NCBI RefSeq assembly: GCF_036327755.1 | Contig: NZ_CP109596.1 | Coordinates: 3,348,001-3,412,000 of the forward strand | Direction of reading: 5' to 3' | DNA length: 64,000 nucleotides | Origin: Nocardia sp. NBC_01503 | GTDB taxonomy: Bacteria > Actinomycetota > Actinomycetes > Mycobacteriales > Mycobacteriaceae | In this document: positions 62,501 to 64,000 of the stretch, in pieces | Layout: every line of letters starts with the position of its first letter | Numbering within the stretch: the stretch's first letter is position 1 | Position numbers and translations under genes: made by a program | The notes under the pieces: generated by a model | Seen by the model: only the letters and a program-made list of their open reading frames with translations | What the model was told of the DNA's origin: nothing | Database searches by the model: none

Positions 62501-64000
62501 TGACCAGCTGGTCGGCTATCTGATCGCGGCCCCGGGCCGGATTGTGGATATCGACGGCGCACGCGCCGAACTGTCCGAACGCCTGCCCGCGTACATGGTG
62601 CCCTCGGTGCTCATGGTGCTGGAGGAGTTCCCGCTCAATCCCTCCGGCAAGCTGGACCGCCGCGCCCTGCCCGCCCCCGTCTTCGAGGCCGCGGTCTTCC
62701 GTGCCCCGACCACCCCGATCGAACAGATCGTGGCGGGTGTCTTCGCCGAGGTGCTCGGCCTGGAGCGGGTCGGCCTGGACGACGACTTCTTCGCCCTCGG
62801 CGGTAATTCGCTGATCGCCACCCAGGTGGCGGCGCGACTCTCGGCCGCCCTGGACACCCAGCTGGGTGTGCGGGAGATCTTCGAAGCCTCCAGCGTGGCG
62901 GCGCTCGCCTCGCGCGCCGAATCGCACTCCGGCGCCGGTGCGCGCCAGGCACTCACCGCGCGCGAGCGCCCGGAGCGGCTGCCGCTCTCGCTCGCGCAGC
63001 AGCGCATGTGGTTCCTGAACCGGTTCAATCCGGAATCGGCCGTGGACAATATTCCCGCGGCGGTTCGCCTTTCGGGTCTGGTGGACCGCCAGGCGCTGCA
63101 GATCGCCGTCGCCGACGTACTGGCGCGGCATGAATCGCTGCGTACCCGGTACCCCGAGATCGACGGCACCGCGTACCAGGAGATCGTCCCCACCGGTCAG
63201 GTCATTCCCGACCTGACACCCATCGATGTCTCCGAAGCCGAACTGCCGCAGGCGCTTTCGGAGTTCATGCGGGCCGGTTTCGACGTCACCGTCGATGTGC
63301 CGTTCCGCGCCCGCCTGTTCGAGGTCAGCCCCACCGAACATGTGCTCGCACTGGTGGTGCACCACATCTCCGCCGACGGGTTCTCCATGGGCCCGCTCAC
63401 CCGGGATGTCATGACCGCCTACGGCGCTCGGGTCGAGGGCGGCGAACCCGCTTGGCGGCCACTGGAAGTCCAGTACGCGGATTACGCGCTGTGGCAGCGC
63501 GAGGTGCTCGGTGCCGAGTCCGATGCGGAATCGGTGATCGCACAGCAGATCTCGTACTGGGGTCAGGCGCTGCGCGGACTGCCCGATCAGCTGGATCTGC
63601 CCGCCGACCGGCCGCGTCCGGCCGTCGCCTCGGGCAAGGGCGCCACGCACACCTTCACCATCGACGGCGAAACCCACGCCAAGCTGGTCGAATTGGCCCG
63701 CCAGCGCGGTGCCACGCTGTTCATGGTGGCGCACACCGCGCTCGCGGTACTGCTCTCGCGCCTCTCGGGTGAAGAGGACATCGCCATCGGTACGCCCGTC
63801 GCGGGCCGTGGTGAGCGCGCCCTCGACGATCTGATCGGCATGTTCGTCAACACCCTGGTGCTGCGGACCCAGATCGACTCCGGTGCGGGCTTCAACCAGC
63901 TGCTGGAATCGGTGCGCGCCACCGATATCCAGGCCTTCGGCCATGCCGATCTGCCGTTCGAGCGCCTGGTGGAGATCCTGAACCCGGCCCGCTCGCAGGC
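38505..64000 (+). CDS. Giant non-ribosomal peptide synthetase (NRPS-2), 3' end beyond window
   Basis: An open frame of about 8,498 codons from TTG 38505 (GAGG at 38495-38498, 6-base spacing) to the window edge, with no stop. The A3 core motif of all seven A domains lies in this frame. An in-frame GTG at 38442 is an alternative start but has no ribosome binding site. Domains: C(starter)-A-T / C-A-T / C-A-T / C-A-T / C-A-T / C-A-T-E / C-A-T / C(partial). Read by eye, the codes predict Ser at modules 3, 4 and 7 and Thr at module 5; module 6 carries an epimerase, so its residue becomes D. The first C domain resembles the EntF N-terminal C domain and should accept an acyl or aryl starter. No thioesterase or reductase lies within the window. 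The gene follows cobM with its own leader. The product is probably an acylated Ser/Thr-rich peptide. Confidence 0.93.
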   Translation, partial: MDRLDFGGNGEAGSEIAPGSGEAFPLSPAQLGIWYAQHLDPQVPINIAQYVELRGEIDVPLLEQAMVDGSLEVGSGFLRVIERNGEPLQIIDTSLDRTIYQIDVRDADDPRAAALEWMRADYSRPLDITADRLIRSAMIRLGEDHYYWYARVHHIVLDGFGAMTYMSRVAEIYTARFNGTEPAPSKATPLATLVEQEFAYRDSTRFIADKAHWSERVAGLEEGTSLSGRSAPPSAINTIASASLTDDQTELLDTAVAVHESSPAAMLIAGFAGYLAQWTGSEDVILSLPVTARTTAIMRRSGGAVSNIVPLRLRVGHGTTIAELLKQVTVEVSGALRHQRYRHEDIRRDSAGDGVVTREFFGPWVNIMLFHNEVTLGPVTGEYSVLSTGSVEDLGINFYQSVAGTRNHIDFETNPNLYSETETHQHHSRFLEFFDRFLSAGAEQRVWGLPITTAAERTRTLVEWNSAGHTVPTTTLPDLLDAQIPLTPNNIALEFEGATLTYAEFGERVNRLARFLIADGVGPESLVALGMRRSLDLVVGMHAVLRAGGAYVPIDPDHPADRTAYILESAAPVCVLTTARDELQLPESVRRLEIDTLDVSGFANQPVTDADRIAPLRPLNTAYVIYTSGSTGRPKGVAVTHHAIVNQELWMLDEYGFTADDVYLQKTATTFDVSLWGYFLPLMVGAKMIIATPDGHRDPVYVAETIARHGVTVTDFVPSMLTVFVSHASAAQCVSLKTVFVIGEALPPETGASFRALSSAGLHNLYGPTEAAVSVTYWENTDADTTTVPIGVPEWNVDVYVLDSRLRPAAVGAHGELYLGGRQLARGYKGRPDLTSDRFVANPLSTAGERMYRTGDLVRWNTSGALEYIGRTDFQVKFRGQRIELGEIETDLLAHPAVSQAAVLVMDTATGQQLVAYVVPMPGQSIDPAELTRFAAEKLPTYMVPASIMVLDAFPLNTSGKLDRKGLPEPVFSVDAAGYRAPRTAAEEIVAGIFADVLGHERVGIDDNFFDLGGNSLVATQVVARISAAFSTRLGVRALFETPTVAGIATRMENTAPSDVSRPPLVARPRPERVPLSLAQQRMWFLNQFDPNVPTYNLPFVVRLRGGVDIEALQSALHDVVERQESLRTVFPESGDGGLQQVLPMAEVDLGIEVQRIDENELFAGLAEFASRGFDVSRELPIRVRVFQVGEATAESADYAVAFVVHHIAADGFSFGPLSRDMTAAYLARVAGQQPAWAPLPVQYQDFSLWQREVLGSESDPESMAARQIDYWRSSLAGLPDQLDLPADRPRPPVQSFRGNRVTFEIPAELHTKLAGLARAQGVSLFMVMHSALAVLLARLSGTSDIAIGTPVAGRGEQALDDLIGMFVNTLVLRSEVRGAESFTDFLARTREADLAAFANTDVPFERLVEVINPTRSQARHPLFQTMLSFQEMSHGSMELPGLTVSADELEVDIAKFDLQWTLTEQRGMRGQPAGLSVVLSYATDLFDAETVAEFGHRYVRVLETAVAAPETVIRDIDVLNADERALVLGDWSRNAHALPAARRSASPRFVLDLFEERVRLRPHGTALIFDPGERSGSMFGAAAELSYVDFSSRVNRLARKLIAEGVGPETLVAVGIRRSIDMLVAIYATLTAGGGYVPVDPDHPAERTEYVLESSRPVVLLTTTDDAVETADCTVLHLDSLDLSEFDDAPVTSADRSAEVRPSNTAYVLYTSGSTGRPKGVAVPHSAVLNQIAWITAEYGIDDTDVILQKTPVTFDVSVWELFGSLAVGAQQVIAAPDGHRDPMYLSEVIGRHRVTMTSFVPSMLSVFASSASAAECLSLRAVLVAGEALPPATVTAFRRFSTAAVHNLYGPTEFTVHATYAAIGNPTPTAVPIGRPVWNAQTYVLDEGLRPVPAGVPGELYLGGAQVARGYYGRPDLSAERFVADPFGTSGARLYRTGDLVRWNASGALEYIGRTDFQVKFRGQRIELGEIETALLGHPSVNQAVVLVIDTVAGDQLVAYVVTRGPVDLDSVKALLHRTLPAYMVPSAFVVLDAFPLNASGKLDRRALPAPVFEVREFRAPTTPIEEIVAQIFGEVLGIARVGVDDDFFELGGNSLIATQVATRLGTALDTRVPVRMLFEAATVAALAARVESHAGDGARKALVARERPSEIPLSLAQQRMWFLNRFDTASAVNNIPVAIRLSGELDVAALQVAVIDVIDRHESLRTVFPETAHGPVQRVLDAAQIVPDLTPVPVTQANLVDHLVELASMAFDVTDEVPMHAALFELSESEFVLGMVVHHISADGWSMGPLARDVMVAYAARTSWEAPAWAELPVQYADYALWQREVLGSEDDPNSLIAKQIRYWADTLADLPDELVLPSDRPRPPAASYRGGTYPFAISAETQQRLVELGRRHNASLFMVLHSALAVLLARLSGTSDIAIGTPVHGRGEAALDDLIGMFVNTLVLRSEVESEKTFADLLAQARESDLHAFAHADVPFERLVEVLNPARSQARHPLFQVMLTFQNTRQASLELPGLSVNGIDYDAQLAKFDLQLTLQEAQDEHGENAGMSAEFSYARDLFDEPTVAAFARRLDLILAAVVADPEQPIGDIDLLVAGERDQVLTGWNDTAFDLGDALPSLPEGAAATLVSLFEAQALTSPDATAVVFDGTSLSYAEFSGRVHRLARKLMAQGVGAESLVALAIRRSMDLVVAMYAVLEAGGAYVPLDPDQPLERIDYVLDTARPVAILTTGRDDFVTGRNVPVLEVDTLDLEGYSAAPITDSERAQSIRPDHTAYVIFTSGSTGRPKGVAVEHGAIVNRLLWMQHEYPIDASDAVLQKTPATFDVSVWEFFWPLQTGARLVVAKPDGHRDPVYLAQVIAEEGITTAHFVPSMLSVFVATLGNEKGDSTVAAPRLRQVFASGEALPAPTAQKLRELTGARLHNLYGPTEAAVDVTYHEVVDADTVFVPIGRPVWNTQTYVLDARLNPVAPGVAGELYLAGDQLARGYLGRPDLSSDRFVANPFGAVGARMYRTGDLVKWTGSEARGGGAEIEYLGRTDFQVKLRGLRIELGEIEAALLAEPGIAQSVVVVRADAHAGDQLVGYVVREPAAAGRESDAAVIDVDAVKAALGRSLPGYMVPAAIVVLDHFPVNASGKLDRRALPAPVFEARRFRAPATPIEEITASIFAELLGLDRVGVDDDFFELGGNSLVATQVVARLSAALDAEVGVRVLFEAPTVAALAARVESHAGTGVRQALTVRTRPEHPPLSLAQQRMWFLNRFDTDSAANNIPAAVRLTGALDLAALRGAVADVMARHESLRTIYPSYEGVAYQKVLPTARAIPQLEVLDVAEGELYAAVYDFAGRGFDVTAEPPVRLRAFRLAQDDHVLVLVAHHIAADGFSMNPLVRDLMTGYVARSNGEAPGWPELPVQYADYALWQRETLGSEDDARSLITEQLEYWRNTLGGLPDELRLSNKPRPAVASYEAGTHRFQVPGELITGLQRVAQSHGTTLFMVVHSAFAALLARMSGTDDIAVGIPVAGRGEQALDDLVGMFVNTLVLRSPVDTNESFAELLKKVRERDLAAFAHADVPFERLVDVLNPARSQARHPLFQVMLSFQNLGRTALELPGLSVSELGIDQQSAKFDLQLTLSEVMDGGAAGRTADSAMDAELVYATDLFDGAFAEVFAQRFERMLAALVADPAMRVGDVELLGECERQRVLRGWNDTAFELDAALPEVSEGAAATLAALFEAQVALTPDATAVTFEGTSLSYAEFAARVRRLARWLIAAGVGPESFVALGMRRSIDLVAGMYAVTVAGGAYVPLDPDHPAERTRYILETAQPVCVLTSGDELEVDLEGVAARQVRIDQLDLSGFADTPLTDADRLTPLRPRNTAYVIFTSGSTGRPKGVAVSHAAIVNRLVWMHAQYGLAADDVVLQKTPATFDVSVWEFFWPLQVGARLVVAKPDGHRDPAYLARLIIDEQVTTVHFVPSMLAVFVAEPGAAACTSLRNVFASGEGLPAPTAQRLRALTGARLHNLYGPTEAAVDVTYHEVSDADTTSVPIGAPVFNTQVYVLDSRLRPVPVGVAGELYLAGDQLATAYVARPDLTSDRFVANPFGDAARMYRTGDLVVWTGNGELEYLGRTDFQVKLRGLRIELGEIEAALTALNAVAQAVVVVRGDERTGDQLVAYVVAADGHIDVDATKATLAQQLPAYMVPAAVMVLDAFPLNASGKLDRKALPAPAFAAKEYRAPATPVEQTVAGVFADVLGGERVGLDDDFFELGGNSLIATQVISRLSAALDADIPLRTLFEATTVAALAAQLESRVGSGTRAPLVAQERPAPVALPTGETAALVPLSPAQQRMWFLNRFDNRTAVNNIPVALKLRSVDPRFGDIDIAAFNAAIGDVLARHEALRTIYPEIAGDGFQRVLELSEIDFEVRTETVSAAQLPTRITELVSVHFDVTRELPFRATVLTLSPEAGGRHAVVEPTHVLVLVLHHISADGFSLRPLLRDVVGAYLARSGGQAPAWTPLPVQYADYALWQREVLGDEGAADSIAAQQVHYWSEQLRDLPEQIELPADRPRPEIATNAGGTYDFSIDAELHRALTALAREHDVTLFMVLHAALATWSARLSRSIDIAIGTPIAGRGAAALDDLVGMFVNTLVLRTPVLPDAAFRELLAQVRRTDLAAFAHADVPFERLVDVLSPVRSQAHHPLFQVALTFEAAGAKDAGAVSLPGLELETVEFDAGTAKFDIQLTVGERADDSLSLSWNYATDLFDPETVASFAERLVRILRTVADDPSVLLGDIDLLGGVERHEVSERWVSAGDDIVELAAAARAAVLTSPQHDVDAAESTAYPMDDAAAPAISAAELERVLAPGGAFGAVAELFTDPVAALSSPFVAENATLSSLFDRAVAANSERIAVRFGDDELTYGDLDRRSNVVARRLIEDGAGPESLVAVLLPRSVDLVVALLAVIKTGAGYVPVDPTYPADRIAYVLSDAEPTSVVVDSTVTVELPAGLPTVSLDGYTVEAGDIEDADDSPITDADRIAALRPDHVAYVIYTSGSTGRPKGVAVSHRNVVRLMANTDREFGFTADDVWTLFHSYAFDFSVWELWGPLLYGGTLVVVDYYVSRSPEQFLELLRRERVTVLNQTPSAFYQLAEAERIAVAAGDDQPLALRYVVFGGEALELRRLSDWVARHGDSSPYLVNMYGITETTVHVSHRVLDADTIAAATGSVVGRAIAGLRVYVLDERLHPVPVGVAGEMYVAGAQLARGYLGRPDLTAARFVASPFGANGSRLYRSGDVARWNRFGELEYLGRADDQVKVRGFRIELGEIEAAVLAQPGVAQAAVIVREDIPGDQRIVAYVVPETGIEATDAELLEIRDGAGERLPSYMVPAALVAMDRIPLTVNGKLDRRALPAPAVQARAFRASETPTQETVAAVFAEVLDLPRVGLDDDFFDLGGNSLIATRVVSRIGAALDTTVAVRTLFEASTVEALAARIESHADGASRAKLVARPRTPGELVPLSFAQQRMWFLNQYDTSSAAYNLPLAIRLTGELDTAALELAVADVVRRHESLRTRYPEHGGTPMQVVVPAEQIALDLRPVTVAAADLTATVTAFATLGFNVADQVPLRARLFRVTDVDPGRKHAGMTGDATALAGDAGALAGGAVAPGSAGEYVLVVVVHHIAGDGFSMAPLTRDVMVAYSARTQGAVPGWAPLAVQYADFAIWQRAVLGSEEDSSSLMARQVGYWTRTLDGVPDELALPTDRPRPAVASHRGATLQRTLAPELVAALEDVARQRGSTLFMVMHSALAVLLARMSGGDDIAIGTPVAGRGEAALDDLVGMFVNTLVLRTGIDPAESFSDLLDRARHTDLDAFGNADVPFERLVELLAPERSQARNPLFQVVLAFQNLDRATLELPGLTVSALDLDENISRFDLQFTLSEQDTGGSRAGSGTAMALALTYAVDLFDEATADGFAQRWLRVLEAIAADPEIVVGAIDILDKSERTDLTARFGAPAIPGRTLPELLAEAVARDPQATAVRFQGTGLSYADLDERSNRLARLLIERGIGTENLVAIAVPRSDDSYFAEWAVTKTGAAFVPVDPNYPADRIAHMVTDSGSPVGLTVASVRADLPDSVEWLVLDELDLKSFSANAIADADRVRPLRPEHPAYVIYTSGSTGVPKGVVVSHAGLANFSVEQVERYGLDSSSRALHFASPSFDAAMLEFLLAIGAGGTLVVVPPGVYGGEELSELIRSEGVTHAFITPAALATFDPTGLDTLRVLSAGGEAVPADLVAKWAIPLADGSIRAFHNGYGPTETTIMTNISDPLVAGDPVTIGGPTRGMQSLILDNRLRPVPVGVAGELYLSGIQLARGYHARPGLSADRFVANPYVAGQRMYRTGDVVRWTPNGAVEYVGRSDFQVKVRGFRIELGEIDAALASHESVDFAVTIGHRNAAGAVSLVSYVVAAPGHSIDIGAVTAHVEQRLPAYMVPSSVMIIDRVPLTPVGKLDRKALPEPVFATEVVFRAARNTLEHTISEVFAEVLGLERVGIDDSFFALGGDSIVSIQLVSRAKARGVIFSPRDVFEQRTVSGLAAVAETSDSQGDSAPRLLELPGGGVGVMPLTPVVRFMVERPGSLGRFNQTMALELPVGIDRAGIAATVGAVIDRHDMLRARLRRVPGADWIVETAAPGAVDVDTLIDRTEFDARVGKDELIEIASAALDATLDKLDPTAGVVVRFVWLAPSDASRAGRLIVAAHHLVVDGVTWRILVPDFVTAWGRISAGQTPELVAPATSMRTWAHALEREAATDERLAELDFWRGVVDGPDPLLTERAMDPAVDITAVVEKHRVEISAETTKSLLTTVPALFHGGVNDGLLTALALAVAKWRSDKGITAEQGGQHTALVRLEGHGREEEVVPGADLSRTVGWFTAIFPVRFDLSDIDVAAALAGGPAMGRAIKAVKEQLLAVPDKGIGYGLLRYLNQATADQLPKQLPGQVSFNYLGRVNEGDVPEALRGFGWIPAPELGDLGGAYDADMPAMAPIDINAIVVGDKLTANIGYPSTLLDAAAVAEFAAVWVAALEAVAHHAESAQAGGHTPSDFGLVKVAQRDIDGWEQRFGAIDQVWPLSALQSGLLFHAQLAATSVDVYTAQAVLTLTGRVDGDRLRAAAQALLDRHEILRTAYVSDANGVPVQVVLDGVHVAWAAHDLTGIADADARQAAAEQIIAADRMTRFDLTAPPLIRYTLVRTAADHWQLAVANHHILLDGWSMPLLMQDLLVLYATHSDTSVLPPVRSYRYFLEWVAQQDRSASLDAWKQALRGVSEPTLLTRPDAGREITALSGEYFFDLDEAATARLTGLAAEIGVTPNTVLQVAWGILLGRLTGRDDVLFGTTVSGRPAQLAGVESMVGLFINTVPVRVAFDPAESARALLNRTQGEQADLLDHHYIGLADIQSAARIGGLFDTLVVFESYPVDAEGIRSQAADIDGMAVTGLDAADATHYPLTLIAQLDTRLRIRAGYLRDLFDEDTVRRIADRLIRVLTAITTEPAAAVGDIELLDADERDLVVTEWNDTAYDVDTVLAVMTDSKSSDDAAATLVALFEAQAERTPDAIALSFEGTSLSYGEFAERVHRLARWLVERGVGAESFVALGMRRSIDLVVGMYAVTVAGGAYVPLDPDHPAERIEYILETADPVTVLTSGADLDVETAQVRIDLLELSSYSAAPLTDADRVVPLRESNTAYVIFTSGSTGRPKGVAVPHAAIVNRLVWMQSEYGLLAEDVVLQKTPATFDVSVWEFFWPLQIGAKLVIAKPDGHRDPAYLAELIAGEGVTVTHFVPSMLAVFVAEAAAVRCTSLRMVFASGEALSPKPSHRLREITGAELHNLYGPTEAAVDVTYHHVTAVDVDSVPIGRPVFNTQVYVLDSRLRPVPVGVAGELYLAGDQLATAYVARPDLTSDRFVANPFGSSERMYRTGDLVVWNAEGEIEYLGRTDFQVKLRGLRIELGEIESALTALGSVAQSVVVVRGDQHTGDQLVGYLIAAPGRIVDIDGARAELSERLPAYMVPSVLMVLEEFPLNPSGKLDRRALPAPVFEAAVFRAPTTPIEQIVAGVFAEVLGLERVGLDDDFFALGGNSLIATQVAARLSAALDTQLGVREIFEASSVAALASRAESHSGAGARQALTARERPERLPLSLAQQRMWFLNRFNPESAVDNIPAAVRLSGLVDRQALQIAVADVLARHESLRTRYPEIDGTAYQEIVPTGQVIPDLTPIDVSEAELPQALSEFMRAGFDVTVDVPFRARLFEVSPTEHVLALVVHHISADGFSMGPLTRDVMTAYGARVEGGEPAWRPLEVQYADYALWQREVLGAESDAESVIAQQISYWGQALRGLPDQLDLPADRPRPAVASGKGATHTFTIDGETHAKLVELARQRGATLFMVAHTALAVLLSRLSGEEDIAIGTPVAGRGERALDDLIGMFVNTLVLRTQIDSGAGFNQLLESVRATDIQAFGHADLPFERLVEILNPARSQ
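38577..41650 (+). other. NRPS-2 module 1: starter C-A-T, specificity residues DVWDFILVS(K)
   Basis: The starter C domain begins PLSPAQLGIWYAQHLDP, has HHIVLDGFG at 38961-38987, and reads like the EntF N-terminal domain (YVELRGE, YWYARVHHIVLDGFG, RHQRYRHEDIRRDS). A domain A3 core near 40380; pocket D-V-W-D-F-I-L-V-S plus K, the same as NRPS-1 module d. Asp at position 278 could suit a basic side chain, but I make no call. T domain NFFDLGGNSLVAT near 41525. Confidence 0.8.
41700..44900 (+). other. NRPS-2 module 2: C-A-T, specificity residues DVWSLALVH(K)
   Basis: C with HHIAADG near 42120. A-domain A3 core near 43632. Pocket D-V-W-S-L-A-L-V-H plus K; substrate not recognised. T with FFELGGNSLIAT near 44770. 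Confidence 0.8.
44950..48180 (+). other. NRPS-2 module 3: C-A-T, serine-type code DVWHFSLVD(K)
   Basis: C with HHISADG near 45345. A-domain A3 core near 46833. The pocket residues equal a standard serine code (DVWHFSLVDK), so L-Ser is predicted with good confidence. T with FFELGGNSLVAT near 48040. Confidence 0.85.
48225..51400 (+). other. NRPS-2 module 4: C-A-T, serine-type code DVWHFSLVD(K)
   Basis: C with HHIAADG near 48618. The A domain (near 49640-51150) is very similar to those of modules 3 and 7 in sequence and identical in code; L-Ser predicted. T with FFELGGNSLIAT near 51270. Confidence 0.85.
51480..54930 (+). other. NRPS-2 module 5: C-A-T, threonine-type code DFWNVGMVH(K)
   Basis: C with HHISADG near 51921. 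The C-A linker (about 52876-53140) is unusually long. The A-domain pocket reads D-F-W-N-V-G-M-V-H plus K, one conservative change from the classic threonine code DFWNIGMVHK; the A5 motif is MYGITETTVH. T with FFDLGGNSLIAT near 54805. Confidence 0.85.
54990..59700 (+). other. NRPS-2 module 6: C-A-T-E, specificity residues DALFSGGIM(K)
   Basis: The C domain carries an in-frame insertion of about 35 residues just before HHIAGDG (55352-55460), encoded partly by a palindromic repeat. The A-domain pocket reads D-A-L-F-S-G-G-I-M plus K; substrate not recognised. T has the GGDSI signature (58100-58115) typical of carrier domains before an E domain. The epimerase has HHLVVDGVTWRIL near 58698, EGHGRE near 59149 and TVGWFTAIFPV near 59199, so the residue is presented in D form. 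Confidence 0.85.
55352..55386. repeat. Dispersed palindromic repeat, copy 2 (inside NRPS-2 condensation domain)
   Basis: 35 bp identical to 16145-16179, with the same 8-bp stem (ATCCCGGC / GCCGGGAT). Read in frame it gives VDPGRKHAGMT. It is followed by an Ala/Gly-rich low-complexity stretch to about 55460, absent from the other C domains of the gene. Confidence 0.8.
59770..62910 (+). other. NRPS-2 module 7: C(D-accepting)-A-T, serine-type code DVWHFSLVD(K)
   Basis: The C domain directly follows the epimerase and differs from its siblings (VWPLSALQSGLLFHAQL start, NHHILLDGWS near 60198, ESMVGLFINTVPVRV), as expected for a DCL-type domain that accepts a D-configured donor. A-domain code identical to modules 3 and 4: L-Ser predicted. 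T with [12 protein letters not shown] near 62785. Confidence 0.85.
62970..64000 (+). other. NRPS-2 module 8: C domain, cut by the window edge
   Basis: [16 protein letters not shown] start, HHISADG near 63361, [23 protein letters not shown] near 63790-63855 and LPFERLVEILNP at the edge. It shows that the synthetase continues with at least one more elongation. Confidence 0.9.

Overview
The window is high-GC actinobacterial DNA. It most resembles a mycolic-acid-containing genus such as Nocardia. The reasons are a leucine-catabolic operon laid out like that of Mycobacterium tuberculosis (TetR | accD1-accA1-fadE19-MaoC-citE), a protein resembling the DUF4254 family common in Nocardia, an F420-type LLM oxidoreductase, a DUF559-type remnant, and very large NRPS genes. 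The genus is an inference; no rRNA or other marker is present.

Layout. (1) 1-11218: the 3' part of a large NRPS (NRPS-1; end of one A domain, then T, three C-A-T modules and a terminal thioesterase), followed by an MbtH-like partner. (2) 11344-11716: three tandem tiny ORFs of 37, 39 and 30 codons, each with a clear Shine-Dalgarno. They share a short-helix-then-GSS pattern, and two are clear paralogues starting M-[LF]-S-G-S. A strong hairpin follows. This is the most unusual part of the window. (3) 11768-14866: a palindrome-rich spacer, a small unknown protein flanked by two copies of a 12-bp element, a double TetR fusion regulator and a SRPBCC protein. (4) 14879-16126: paired SMR exporters with a divergent MarR regulator and two operator-like palindromes. 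(5) 16192-17669: two overlapping genes for exported proteins with glycine-rich hydrophobic C-termini. (6) 17925-26647: a TetR regulator and a divergent leucine/isovalerate operon ending in acetoacetyl-CoA synthetase. (7) 26693-31446: a DUF4254-like gene, a nucleobase-type operon (NCS1 permease, 2-oxoglutarate/Fe oxygenase, adenosine-deaminase-like amidohydrolase) and its divergent XRE-cupin regulator. (8) 31506-32454: a VapBC-type toxin-antitoxin pair and a broken DUF559-type gene. (9) 32568-38215: an LLM oxidoreductase, a MacB/FtsX-type ABC exporter, a divergent NarL-type two-component system, and cobM. (10) 38505 to beyond 64000: a second giant NRPS (NRPS-2), open for about 8,500 codons and unfinished at the window edge.

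NRPS-2 is one continuous reading frame. I checked that the conserved A3 core motif of all seven adenylation domains lies in the same frame as the proposed start. The frame runs off the window, so it has no stop codon here. Long open frames on the opposite strand of both NRPS genes are composition artefacts. Its order is C(starter, EntF-like)-A-T, C-A-T, C-A(Ser)-T, C-A(Ser)-T, C-A(Thr)-T, C-A-T-E, C-A(Ser)-T, C... The Ser and Thr calls come from specificity residues read by eye and matched to well-known ten-residue codes. The expected product is an N-acylated, Ser/Thr-rich peptide with at least one D residue. NRPS-1 and NRPS-2 are separated by about 27 kb of mostly primary-metabolism genes, so they are more likely two clusters than one.
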